From: CAVQNQ01 sp963714205
Lineage (GTDB): Bacteria > Acidobacteriota > Terriglobia > Bryobacterales > Bryobacteraceae
Assembly (NCBI GenBank): GCA_963714205.1
Contig: CAVQNQ010000006.1
Span: forward strand, 248,001 to 312,000
Direction: 5' to 3'
DNA: 64,000 nt
Positions 35,297-43,819 of the stretch are shown piece after piece. Every line of letters begins with the position of its first letter. Position 1 is the first letter of the stretch. Position numbers and translations under genes: made by a program. Below the pieces are notes generated by a model that was not told the origin of the DNA, made no database searches, and worked only from the letters and a program-made list of their open reading frames with translations.

Positions 35297-36664
35297 TCAA
35301 CCGCCGGTCGCGGGCGGGCGGGGCGCGGGGCGGACGCGGATGCCCGTCTCCCGCATTTTCGGCAGGGACAGCTCGAGGATGCCTCCGGTGTCCGCGGTGG
35401 TCTCGAACATTTCCTGACCATCCACCTCCACCTGGTAGGCGCGGCGCGGCTCCAGCCCCACGAGGAACACCGGCTGCTCGCTTCCGAGGGCGATGCGGAA
35501 CTTCGGAGATCCAGACCCGAAACAAATCGCGGCGGAACCGAGCGAGAGGGCGGGAACGGCCTGCCGGGGATTCAGGGTGGTGACGCGCCCGGAGTCGAAG
35601 ATCTGAGCGGCGCCCTCGAAATAGCCGAACCAGCGCGCCGAATCGTCCCAGTTCGAACGCGCGAACAGGCGGCCCGTGGCGGGATCGTGATAGACGAGGG
35701 GAGCGTGGTCGTAGCTCAACCCCGGCTGGTAGGGATTGGCCCACAGGAATTCGTAGGGAGCGCCGAAGGGACCGCGCAGCATGAAATCATCGTGCATCAG
35801 CCAGCCCTGCAGCAACTGGCTCTCAAGGGCGTTGGTGTCGTAGGCCACCATGGCCAATTCGGCGGCGCGGGAGAGCGCGGCGCGGCGCAGATCGGGCGGG
35901 CCGGGCAGGCGCGTCGCCCCGATGTAGAAATCGTTTTCGGGCGCTCGATAAGCCGCCGGATAGTAGCTCAGCAGATGTTGAATGGGGAAATCTTTAAGGA
36001 AGCGGGGGCTGGATTCGCGGAGGTCCAGCATAGTGTTGTCGCGCACGGCATGGAGCAGCTCGAAGAGCGGGTAGGCTTCGTCGCGCGTCGCCCCTCCGCC
36101 CGCGCCCGTCAAACCCGCGACGAAGCGGGCCGGCCACCAGACGCGCACCGTGCGCTCGAGCTCGCGCTGCGGCGCGGCGGGGACATGATCGAAGAGAGCC
36201 ACCGCCGCCATGATGCGCGAGCGGACGGCCGCTACGGCATCGTCTCTGGCTGTCGCGGCCATGCTTTTTTCGAGGCGCGCGGCCATGTCGCGCGTCTCGG
36301 TTTCGCTCAGCAGATCCTGGCACCAGTCGAAGAGCAGGGCGAACTGGCGCGGGTCCGCGGCGGGGTCCGCGAGCGAGCGAAGAGCCTGCCGCCCCGCTTC
36401 TTTGTCGCCGGAAATCTGGTAGTAGAGCGCCAGCGCGAAGGGGCGCTCGGGCAGCGGGGCTGCGCCGGCGACCAGCGCTTCGAATTGCTGCCAGCGCGGC
36501 GATGCGCGCTCGCGTTCCCGGCGCAGGAGGCGCAAACGGGCCGGCCGCAGGAATAAACGCGGATGATCGGTCGCGACCGTCACCGCATCTTCGCCTTGGG
36601 CGGCGGCCAGGGGCGCCCCGCAACCCAGGGCCGCCAGGAAAGCGCGCCGGTTGAGGGTGTCCAT
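35297..36664 (-). CDS. heparinase II/III-like secreted protein, tentative
   Basis: The start at 36664 (MDTLNRRAFLAALGCGAP) gives a Tat-type signal peptide; upstream starts lack support. The 455-residue protein is mostly alpha-helical in its first 250 residues (FALALYYQISGDKEAGRQAL, RDNTMLDLRES) and beta-rich at the C-terminus (RLFARSNWDDSARWFGYFEG). This layout resembles heparinase II/III-type polysaccharide lyases, which pair an alpha-toroid with beta-sandwich domains. Catalytic residues cannot be assigned, and the protein is short for that family. No ribosome-binding site is evident. Confidence 0.5.
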   Translation of the reverse strand: MDTLNRRAFLAALGCGAPLAAAQGEDAVTVATDHPRLFLRPARLRLLRRERERASPRWQQFEALVAGAAPLPERPFALALYYQISGDKEAGRQALRSLADPAADPRQFALLFDWCQDLLSETETRDMAARLEKSMAATARDDAVAAVRSRIMAAVALFDHVPAAPQRELERTVRVWWPARFVAGLTGAGGGATRDEAYPLFELLHAVRDNTMLDLRESSPRFLKDFPIQHLLSYYPAAYRAPENDFYIGATRLPGPPDLRRAALSRAAELAMVAYDTNALESQLLQGWLMHDDFMLRGPFGAPYEFLWANPYQPGLSYDHAPLVYHDPATGRLFARSNWDDSARWFGYFEGAAQIFDSGRVTTLNPRQAVPALSLGSAAICFGSGSPKFRIALGSEQPVFLVGLEPRRAYQVEVDGQEMFETTADTGGILELSLPKMRETGIRVRPAPRPPATGG

Positions 36665-36765
36665 GTTCACGATTGTGTCATAGCGACACACTGCCCGCGT
36701 GGCGAGCCACACTTTCGCGCCCAGTATGCCGGAAAACAGGCAAGAAACAAAAAGAGTTGCAGGGA

Positions 36766-36794
36766 TTGACACATGGATGCCCGATTGCTATTTT
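36766..36794 (+). promoter_or_regulatory. strong housekeeping promoter for a non-coding RNA
   Basis: A perfect TTGACA (36766-36771) is followed 17 bases later by TATTTT (36789-36794). No open frame follows; instead a structured RNA with a T-run terminator does. The predicted transcription start is near 36801. Confidence 0.75.
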
Positions 36795-36800
36795 TGGTGG

Positions 36801-36953
36801 TGAATTGGCGAAGTAACCTTTCAAACCTGCCCTCTGCTGCAACAGGCAGGCGTAAGAAGTGAGCCGAATAGACAGCGTGCTTGCGGGAGCCGGTGTTCGA
36901 AAAGTATTAGCTCACGAGTGACGCCTGGTTCGTTGCCGCAGAGGGGTTTTTTT
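36801..36953 (+). ncRNA. stand-alone structured RNA of about 150 nt, possibly 6S-like
   Basis: The RNA would run from the promoter start near 36801 to the T-run at 36947-36953. Its 3' two thirds form a long hairpin: 36830-36837 with 36938-36945 (8 bp), 36839-36843 with 36932-36936 (5 bp), 36847-36853 with 36921-36927 (7 bp), a 5-by-5 internal loop, and 36859-36864 with 36910-36915 (6 bp), leaving an apical region of 45 nt. The basal stem plus T7 is an intrinsic terminator. A long closing stem with internal bubbles fits a 6S RNA, but the identity is unproven. An Acidobacteriota-specific RNA class is an alternative. Confidence 0.6.
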
Positions 36954-37115
36954 GTCACGCGGATTTGTACAGTCTTACCCGAGGATCGCAGGTTGCGGTA
37001 GTGTGTCTGGCGTTTCCGGGAAGGAAAAATTGGACGCGGACCCGACCGGAAACGAACCGATCGATCTGGCAGAACCAGGCACCCCGACGCCCGGTCCCAG
37101 CCCAACCTGGGCGAG
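36954..37115 (+). ncRNA. second structured non-coding region upstream of a terminator
   Basis: No convincing reading frame is present. CGTTTCCGG (37011-37019) and CCGGAAACG (37046-37054) form a perfect 9-bp stem around 26 bases, and CCCAG/CTGGG forms a short hairpin near 37096-37111. The region ends in a strong plus-strand terminator with no plus-strand gene before it, which implies a transcript. It could be a separate small RNA or readthrough from the first RNA. No clear promoter is seen within it. Confidence 0.35.
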
Positions 37116-37170
37116 CCGCATCGGATAGAGCCCCGCAAGTCTTGGGGCGGGTCCGATGCGGTTTTTCTTT
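37116..37170 (+). terminator. strong intrinsic terminator
   Basis: CCGCATCGGA (37116-37125) pairs perfectly with 37152-37161, with an inner GCCCC/GGGGC stem (37130-37134 with 37144-37148), followed by TTTTTCTTT. The T-run is on the plus strand, so it ends a plus-strand transcript; the only plus-strand candidate is the non-coding RNA locus upstream. Confidence 0.85.
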
Positions 37171-37191
37171 GGGGGCGCGGATGCGCGCGCG

Positions 37192-37485
37192 TTAGAATGC
37201 CAGGGTGCCGGAGCGCGGGGGTTCGTCGGGGTTGGGCAGGTACAGCGTCTTGCAATGCTCGCAGCGGTAGATCTCGGCATTAGCGCCGAACTTCCGCTTG
37301 ACCTCGTCGCCGAAAAAATACCAGCGCTTCAGATGGCCCGCGCAGAGCTTCCCCTTGTCGTCTTTCTCGCTGCACGCCCGCATGCGGGGGATGCGCCGCT
37401 TGACCTTGGTGCCGTCGCTCAACGTCGCCACCAGTTCGGCCACCGGCGCCGGTCGATCGGGCGCTGCATATTTCGGGTTCGCCAT
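37192..37485 (-). CDS. small putative zinc-binding protein
   Basis: This 97-residue basic protein has four spaced cysteines: C38 (RACSEKDDKG), C48 (KLCAGHLKRW) and a CEHC pair near residue 75 (YRCEHCKTLYLPNPDEPP). Together they could hold one zinc ion. No family is recognised. It is convergent with the RNA locus and divergent from the PfkB kinase gene. No Shine-Dalgarno is obvious. Confidence 0.6.
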   Translation of the reverse strand: MANPKYAAPDRPAPVAELVATLSDGTKVKRRIPRMRACSEKDDKGKLCAGHLKRWYFFGDEVKRKFGANAEIYRCEHCKTLYLPNPDEPPRSGTLAF

Positions 37486-37537
37486 AGGGAGAAAGAAGAG
37501 TATATCAAGCGGCGGCGCGCCGATACGCAGTTACAAT

Positions 37538-38476
37538 ATGGGGTTGATCGTCACTCTCACGATTAATCCGGCTATCGACCGCATCATCAGCGTCGACCGC
37601 CTGGCTTTCGAGGACCGCTCCTACATCAATTCCAGCCGCGAATCGGCGGGCGGCAGGGGGATCAACGCGTCCTCGGTGATCCATTCCTTCGGCGGCGACA
37701 CGACCGCGGTGCTGATCTCGGGCGGCGATTCGGGCAAGCGCCTGGAGAGCTATCTCTGCTCGTACGGATTTCCAGTCCGCGTGGTGCCGGTCGAAAACGA
37801 GATCCGCACCAATTTGACGGTGACGGACGCGCACGGTCTCACCGTCAATCTCAACGAGAAGGGCCCCACGCTCGCCGCGGAGGAAGTGGCGCGCGTGGAG
37901 GCGGCCCTCCGCGACACGCTGGCGGGCGCCTCGTGGCTGCTGCTGTGCGGCAGCCTGCCGCCCGGCGTTCCGCCGTCCTTCTACGGCGAGCTGATCGCGA
38001 AATCCCGCCGCAAAAAGGTGAAGACACTGCTGCACGCCAATGGGGACGCGTTGCGCGAAGGCGTGGAGAAACGGCCCACGGTCGTGAATCTCAACCAGCA
38101 GGAGGCCGAGCGCCTGTTGCGGCGCACGCTGCTGACGCGCACGCATTACCTCGAGGCGGCTACACAGATTCGCGAGATGGGCCCGGAATCGGTCGTGCTC
38201 ACGCTGGGCAGCCGGGGCGCGGTGGGCGCGTTTGAACATGGGCTGCTCGAAGTGCTGCCCCCGCGCATCGACGCGGTTTGCCCCATTGGCGCGGGCGACG
38301 CGCTGGCGGCGGCCTACATCTGGGCGATGCGGCGGCCCAAGGTCGATGCGGCCGAGGCTCTGCGCTGGGGCGTGGCTGCGGGCACCGCTTCGGCCCGGCT
38401 GCCCGGCATGAATTTTGCGTCGCTCAAGGAGACCGAGGAGATGTATCGCCAGGTGGAAGTGCGGCGCGTGGAATAA
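37538..38476 (+). CDS. PfkB-family sugar kinase, 1-phosphofructokinase-like
   Basis: The start at 37538 (MGLIVTLTINPAIDRIISVD) is typical of the LacC/FruK branch; the longer upstream frame is antisense to the previous gene. The 312-residue protein has ESAGGRGINAS (sugar binding), LCGSLPPGVP, VNLNQQEAERLL and the C-terminal anion-hole motif PIGAGDALAAAYIWA with catalytic Asp. It would phosphorylate fructose-1-phosphate, tagatose-6-phosphate or a related sugar with ATP. No PTS gene is nearby. No Shine-Dalgarno is visible. Confidence 0.87.
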   Translation: MGLIVTLTINPAIDRIISVDRLAFEDRSYINSSRESAGGRGINASSVIHSFGGDTTAVLISGGDSGKRLESYLCSYGFPVRVVPVENEIRTNLTVTDAHGLTVNLNEKGPTLAAEEVARVEAALRDTLAGASWLLLCGSLPPGVPPSFYGELIAKSRRKKVKTLLHANGDALREGVEKRPTVVNLNQQEAERLLRRTLLTRTHYLEAATQIREMGPESVVLTLGSRGAVGAFEHGLLEVLPPRIDAVCPIGAGDALAAAYIWAMRRPKVDAAEALRWGVAAGTASARLPGMNFASLKETEEMYRQVEVRRVE

Positions 38477-38525
38477 GCCCCCGCGGCGCGGCCCTTCCGT
38501 ACCGCATGCTACACTTCGTTAAGGA

Positions 38526-39281
38526 ATGCTCCCCGACCTGAAGTTGGTGATCCGCCTCCAGGAAATCGACAATCGTCTCGCGGAATTGGCACGTGAAATT
38601 GCCGCCCTGCCCAAACACGTGGCTGAAATCGAGAAGAAACTGGTGTCGCACGAGCGCAAACTGGAGGCCGACCGCGCCGCGCTGGCGGCCAACCAGAAAG
38701 AGCGCCGCCGGTGCGAGGGCGAGATCCAGACGCAGGACCAGAAGATCTCGAAGCTGAAAGACCAGACGCTCTCGGCCAAAACCAATGAGCAATACCGCGC
38801 TTTTCAGAGCGAGATCGAGTTCTGCCAGAATGAAATCCGCAAGCTGGAGGATCGCATTCTCGAACTGATGGGCGAATCCGAACCGCTCGAGAAGAACGTC
38901 AAGGCCGCCGAAGTGGCGCTCAAGGCCGAGAAGGCGCAGGTGGAGGCCGAAAAAGCGCAGGCTCGGGAACGCACCGCCGCCGACCAGAAGTCCGCGGACG
39001 ATTTCGGGCGGGAGCGCGCCCAGATAGTGAAGAGCGTCTCGCCGCCGGTCTATCAGCGCTACGAGCGGGTCCGCAAGACCCGCCGCGGTATCGCGGTGGC
39101 CGAAGCGGTGGACGGGCGCTGCGCAGTCTGCAACATGGCCATGCGCCTCCAGTTTTACCAGGATCTGAAGAAGGGCGACCAGGTAATGGCTTGCGAAAGC
39201 TGCCTGCGGATCCTGTATTACAACCCGCCCGTGGCGGTCGAAGATCTCAGCGGCGAACCGGCGCCGGCAATGAATGAGTAG
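38526..39281 (+). CDS. coiled-coil protein with C4-type zinc ribbon
   Basis: This 251-residue protein has a long coiled coil (about residues 5-175, heptads rich in E, K, A and L) and a C-terminal C4 zinc ribbon: GRCAVCNMAM and ACESCLRILYY. The family (COG1579, including chlamydial CdsZ) is widespread; proposed roles include nucleic-acid or secretion-related binding. It follows the PfkB gene by 49 bases on the same strand. AAGGA precedes the ATG. Confidence 0.83.
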   Translation: MLPDLKLVIRLQEIDNRLAELAREIAALPKHVAEIEKKLVSHERKLEADRAALAANQKERRRCEGEIQTQDQKISKLKDQTLSAKTNEQYRAFQSEIEFCQNEIRKLEDRILELMGESEPLEKNVKAAEVALKAEKAQVEAEKAQARERTAADQKSADDFGRERAQIVKSVSPPVYQRYERVRKTRRGIAVAEAVDGRCAVCNMAMRLQFYQDLKKGDQVMACESCLRILYYNPPVAVEDLSGEPAPAMNE

Positions 39282-39314
39282 GCAGCCGCCGGCCCGCCCC
39301 TGACCTGAAAAATC

Positions 39315-40004
39315 TTACCGCTCGCCGAAACTATAGCCCACCCAGACTGTCTCCTCGGTTACCACATCGCGCCCGAACTGCTCGGTGAAATTGGGCACGT
39401 AGTGGATATCGAACTGCGGCCGGATGAACAGATTGCCCGTCAGGTACAACCGCACGCCCACTCCGGCATGCACCTGAAAGTGATTGACGCTTTGTGCGTA
39501 CTGGCTTTGATTGGAAGTTCCCAAGACCGTGCTGGTGCTGCTCGAAGCCTCATAGAACCTCATGTTAGCGCCCCCGACACCACCTTCGAGTTGCAGCGCC
39601 ACCCGCTTTTCGCCGATGGGCTGGTAAATCCCGTCGAAGTCCCAGAAAATCACGCGATCGTTCAAGTTGACCGCCGCCTGGCCGATGCTGCTAACGGCAG
39701 GCTGCAGATTGATGTAGGTCTGCTGCGACGGCTGAAGATTGACCTCGCCTCCAATACCAAAGTGCTTCCAGAACAGCACCCTTCCCCCAAAACCCAGCAT
39801 GAAACCGCTGAGACTGGGCGTGGCGACACAGGTGGCATCCGTGGCGGGCGTGCAACTGTTGAGCGATGTCGAATCAGCGTAGGACCCCTTGTCCTGGGCC
39901 GCCCCAAAACCGACGTTCACGTCAAAAGTGTTCTGGGCGTGGGCCAGCTGGATGCACAGAGCCAGCCCGACCGACAGCGAAAGGTAACGGCAGATACTCT
40001 TCAC
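39315..40004 (-). CDS. outer-membrane beta-barrel protein
   Basis: This 229-residue protein starts with GTG after an AGAGGAG site and has a signal peptide (LSLSVGLALCIQLAHAQ). The mature part has alternating strands typical of an eight-stranded OmpA/OmpW-like barrel (FDVNVGFGAA, FMLGFGGRVLFWKHFGIGGEV, FQVHAGVGVRLYL) and ends in VWVGYSFGER. A pair of cysteines (NSCTPATDATC) sits in an early loop. Function may be structural or in small-solute passage. Confidence 0.82.
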   Translation of the reverse strand: MKSICRYLSLSVGLALCIQLAHAQNTFDVNVGFGAAQDKGSYADSTSLNSCTPATDATCVATPSLSGFMLGFGGRVLFWKHFGIGGEVNLQPSQQTYINLQPAVSSIGQAAVNLNDRVIFWDFDGIYQPIGEKRVALQLEGGVGGANMRFYEASSSTSTVLGTSNQSQYAQSVNHFQVHAGVGVRLYLTGNLFIRPQFDIHYVPNFTEQFGRDVVTEETVWVGYSFGER

Positions 40005-40310
40005 GGTGCGAATCTCCTCTTACTAGTTTTCGTAGTTTTCTTGAAACTGGACCCAATCAGAACTCGAGGCGCGCCAGCCACAGACACCAACGCACCCCCG
40101 TGGCTAACCGCTCTCTGCGTGGTTGTCGAACCACTCAGCCGGAGATTTCGTTCCGGCTTTCCAAACCCCTGGCCTTCTTCGATTGTACAGCCACTCCCAT
40201 GCGTGGCAGGAAACAGTTCGGCGCGGGTGTGGATTTGATAACGTCACTGGCTTGCCATTTTCATCTGATGTGACGGTGCGTGCCGGAACGGGGTTTCAAG
40301 CGTGTGGCGG
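40005..40310 (-). other. intergenic region upstream of the barrel gene
   Basis: About 300 bases separate the barrel gene start from the mutM stop. The first 15 bases hold the barrel gene's AGGAG site. The rest shows no convincing reading frame; only short inverted repeats are present, such as CCGGAGATTTCGTTCCGG near 40139. The barrel promoter presumably lies here but was not identified. Confidence 0.5.
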
Positions 40311-41104
40311 TCAGCGTCTCTGGCAATCCGGGCAGAAGTGCGAGGAGCGTTGCGCGACCAGCACCCGGCGCACGCGCGCGCCGCAGATCGCACAAGGCTC
40401 GCCAGTGCGCTGGTAGACGCGGTGGCTAAACTGAAAGAAGCCTCTGCGGCCCTCGGGGTCCACATAGTCCGAAACGGAAGATCCGCCCGCCGCGATGGCT
40501 TCGGTCAGGACCGCCCGGATGGCGTCGTACAGCCGGCGGGCCCGCTCGCCGCGCAGGCGGGATGCCATAGCCAGCGGATGGATGCCGGCGCGGAACAGCG
40601 CTTCGTCCGCATAGATGTTGCCCAGCCCGCGCAGAAAACGCTGATCGAGCAGCAGCGCCTTGACCCGTGTCCGGCGCCGGCGGAGCGCGCCGGCGAAGGC
40701 TTCGAAAGGGACCTCGAGCGGCTCGGGCCGAGCTTCCGGATGCGCTCGGGAAATTCCTCGCTCACCTGGATGCAGCCGAACTGCCGGCTGTCGTCATAGA
40801 GCAACGCGCCGCTGTCAAGCGTGAAGATGGCGTGGGTGTGTTTAGCGGGCGAGCCGTTCAGCAGGAGCCGGCCGGTCATGCCCAGGTGAATCAGGAGGTA
40901 GTCGCCGCCCTCGAGCGAAATCGCGATGAACTTCCCATAGCGCTTCACGCCGGCGATCCGCCGGCCTCTCAAGCGGGACGCCATGGCATCGGCGTCGCCG
41001 CCGCGCAGCACGCGCGCGCAGCGGAACTCGGCGCCCAGGATGCGGCGGCCTACCAGCGGCGCCAAGGCGCGGGTTACCGTCTCGACCTCGGGCAATTCGG
41101 GCAT
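40311..41104 (-). pseudogene. mutM: formamidopyrimidine-DNA glycosylase, frameshifted
   Basis: The start at 41104 has GGGGG upstream and the product begins MPELPEVETVTRAL, with the catalytic Pro2/Glu3. Frame 1 continues through KRYGKFIAI, HLGMTGRLLL and RIRKLGP. Near 40735 one base is missing; the next frame gives EPLEVPFEAFAG, then LLLDQRFLRGLGNIYADEAL, and ends with the zinc finger CAIC and CPDC at the C-terminus. Restoring one G or C in GGCCCGAG gives a full-length enzyme of about 264 residues. MutM removes 8-oxoguanine in base excision repair. All catalytic parts are preserved, so a sequencing error is likely. Confidence 0.88.
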
Positions 41105-41160
41105 GGGTATAACCCCCAGTATAAGTTGGGGGCACCCCGAATCGGCGGGGTCGGAACGGG

Positions 41161-43662
41161 CTACGATCCGCTGCGGCGGCGCGTGTTCCCGGCCCGGGCC
41201 AGCACCGGCAGTACGCACTCCAGCAGTTGCCGGCCGGTGTAAGGTTTCGGCAGGAAGTTGGCGAAATCCCGATCGCCAAAGCGGCGCTTCACTTCCGTCT
41301 CGGCGTAGCCGCTACTAACAATGATGGGCATGTCCGGCCTTAGCCGCTGGATTTCCGGGAGCGCCTCGGCGCCGCCCAGATCGGGCATGACCATATCAAG
41401 CAGCATCATGTCGACTCCAGGATCCTCCTGGAGGCGCGCGATGGCCTCGCGGCCGGTGGACGCTTCGAGGACCGTCACTCCCAGATTGCCGAGGAGCGCC
41501 GCCGCCATCCGCCTTATAGGGGCCTCGTCATCCACGATCAGGACAGTCCCGCTCACGGCCGCCGGTTCGACCCACCGATCAGGCTCCGGAGCCACCAGGG
41601 GCGCCTCCATGCTGGGCAACAGCACTTCGAAGCGGGTTCCCTTCCCCGGTTCGCTTTCCACCGCGATGCGGCCATGAAATGCCTGGACGATACCGCGGAC
41701 GGACGGCAAGCCCATCCCACGTCCCAGAAACTTGGTGGTGAAGAACGGATCGAAGATGCGCTGAGTAGTCTCGCGGTCCATCCCGCGGCCCGTGTCGGAG
41801 ACTTCGATGCAGACGTGGTCCCCGCGCAGGCCGGTGCGAACGGTTACAATTCCGGGCTGCCCTGGTTCAATGGCTTCGCAGGCGTTGAGGACCAGTTCCA
41901 CGAGCGCCTGCCGGATCTGGACCGGTTCGGCCAGGACGAGCGGCAGATCCGGGGCCAACTCGGCTCTAATCTCGACCGGTTGAGAGGCCCGCATCAGTTG
42001 CACTACGCCCTGGGCGACCTCGAAAATCGAGACCGGTTCGCGAATGAAGGCTGTTTTCCCGGCGTAGGCCAGAAGCTGGCGCGTGAGGCCGGCCGCCCGC
42101 TCGCAGCATCCGATGGCCACTTCGAGGTTGGCTCTAATTTCCGAAGCCGGATCGACCTGGCTTTGGGCCAAGGCGATATTGCCCATCACAGCCGTGAGGA
42201 TGTTGTTAAACTCGTGCCCCACGCCGGCGGCCAGAAGCGCGATCCCCTCCCTCCTCTGGGCCTCGCGCAGAGCCTCTTCCGCCTGCTTGCGTTCGGCGAT
42301 ATCCATAACTACACCTGCCAGGCGCACGGGGCGCCGCGGTTCCCCCTCGGAGAAAGCCTGGCCCTGCAGCGCCACCCAGTGCCACGAGCCGTTGGGCCAG
42401 AGAATACGGAACTCGCTGCGATACTCTCCCTCGCGGACGCCTGCCATGGCTTGCCGGAGGATCTTCAGCGTGGGATCGCGGTCGTCGGGATGTACTCGCG
42501 CGATCAGTTCGGAGGTCTCCAACTCCACCGGCGCCCGTGCCGGAAAGCCGAGGAGAAGAGCACACCGTTCGTCGCAAACGACCTTGCTACGCGGGCCGAG
42601 CCATTCCCAGGCTCCCAAACCGGCGGCGGTGAGCGCCATCTGCCGTTGTTCGAGGGCTTTACGGAGCGCTTCTTGGGTTCTGATCTCGTCGCCGATATCG
42701 GTGCCGGTGGCGACCCACCGGATAACCGCGCCCGCCGGGTCGCGTACGGCCGCCGCCCGCGCCAGGAAAGGACGAGACGCGCCATCGGCTCCACGCAGCC
42801 GAACCACCATTTCAAAGGGCTGTTCGCGGGCCAGTGAGGCCCGCCAGCGTTCCAGGACTTGCGGGAGCATAGCCGGATCGCAAATGGACTGCCAGCCCCA
42901 GCCATCCAAGTCACCCGGGGACGTACCGGTATAGTCATAGGTACGTTGGTTGCACCAGGTCACCCAGCCATCGGCATTCGCTTCCCACCACAACAACGGG
43001 ACGGTGTCGGCCAGCGTGTGGAAGCGCGCCTCGCTCTGGCGCAGGGCCTCTTCGGCACGTTTACGCCCGGTGATATCGAAGGACATACCGAGCACCCGGA
43101 CCACTTCGCCGCTTTCGTTGCAAACGGCCGTTCCCCTGGTGCAGATCCAGCGGAGCTCGCCCGAGCCGTCGAGGATGCGGAACTCGACGTCGAACGGTTC
43201 GCGGGTGGCAAGCGCTTTGGTCAACTCGGCATCCACCCGCTGGACGTCGTCCGGATACACCAACCGGCGCCACGCTTCGTATGACGTTATGGAACCCTCC
43301 GCCACGCCATACAGCCGATCGAGTTCGAGCGTCCATCGCAGCGCCCCGGTGCGCGGATCGAAATCCCAGGCGGCCTCGTTGGCATAAGTTTGGGCCAGCC
43401 GCAGGCTCTCTTCATTGCGGGCGCTCGCGGCGGCCGATTGGCGCAGCCGGAGGTGGGTCAAGGCGAAGACGGCCGCCGCACCGCTCAAAAGCAGCAAAGC
43501 GAAGGCGGCCGTGGGTGCCTGAATCAATACAGACCACTGCGGTTCCCGCCACACAGCCACTGCAAGCAAGGCGGCCAGCCCAACGAGACCGTAACGCAAA
43601 TATAAAGGTAAGGCTGTCCCGGATCGCAGCACCCGGGACGGGTCCCCGGCACGCGTGTCCAT
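41161..43662 (-). CDS. hybrid PAS histidine kinase with receiver domain
   Basis: This 833-residue membrane protein has two N-terminal helices (about 20-70), three PAS/PAC domains (about 85-465; MSFDITGRKRAEEAL, GTDIGDEIRTQEAL and MDIAERKQAEEAL mark the ends), a HisKA-like segment with H483 in GVGHEFNNILTAV, an HATPase domain (NACEAIEPG, DTGRGMD, RGMGLPSVRGIV) and a C-terminal receiver with D756 (VLIVDDEAP, LLDMVMPDLGG). The H box fits phosphotransfer to the attached receiver. No separate response regulator is adjacent. Its signal is unknown. Confidence 0.92.
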   Translation of the reverse strand: MDTRAGDPSRVLRSGTALPLYLRYGLVGLAALLAVAVWREPQWSVLIQAPTAAFALLLLSGAAAVFALTHLRLRQSAAASARNEESLRLAQTYANEAAWDFDPRTGALRWTLELDRLYGVAEGSITSYEAWRRLVYPDDVQRVDAELTKALATREPFDVEFRILDGSGELRWICTRGTAVCNESGEVVRVLGMSFDITGRKRAEEALRQSEARFHTLADTVPLLWWEANADGWVTWCNQRTYDYTGTSPGDLDGWGWQSICDPAMLPQVLERWRASLAREQPFEMVVRLRGADGASRPFLARAAAVRDPAGAVIRWVATGTDIGDEIRTQEALRKALEQRQMALTAAGLGAWEWLGPRSKVVCDERCALLLGFPARAPVELETSELIARVHPDDRDPTLKILRQAMAGVREGEYRSEFRILWPNGSWHWVALQGQAFSEGEPRRPVRLAGVVMDIAERKQAEEALREAQRREGIALLAAGVGHEFNNILTAVMGNIALAQSQVDPASEIRANLEVAIGCCERAAGLTRQLLAYAGKTAFIREPVSIFEVAQGVVQLMRASQPVEIRAELAPDLPLVLAEPVQIRQALVELVLNACEAIEPGQPGIVTVRTGLRGDHVCIEVSDTGRGMDRETTQRIFDPFFTTKFLGRGMGLPSVRGIVQAFHGRIAVESEPGKGTRFEVLLPSMEAPLVAPEPDRWVEPAAVSGTVLIVDDEAPIRRMAAALLGNLGVTVLEASTGREAIARLQEDPGVDMMLLDMVMPDLGGAEALPEIQRLRPDMPIIVSSGYAETEVKRRFGDRDFANFLPKPYTGRQLLECVLPVLARAGNTRRRSGS

Positions 43663-43819
43663 TCCGCGACCTCCTAGGCGACATCACCCGGCTCGACTAG
43701 GCAAAACTTATTAGACCCTTATACCCGTTACCGATGGACTAAGTATGCCGCGATCAGTCGCAAGATACAACGCAATTTTTGCGAAATTTATAATGGTATT
43801 TACCGGAGATATGCCGTAA

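Noticed and set aside
36801..36953. Calling the hairpin RNA a tmRNA, SRP RNA or a named riboswitch
   Set aside because: The conserved SRP GGAAG core, a tmRNA tag frame or tRNA-like ends, and the recalled consensus cores of common riboswitches were not found.
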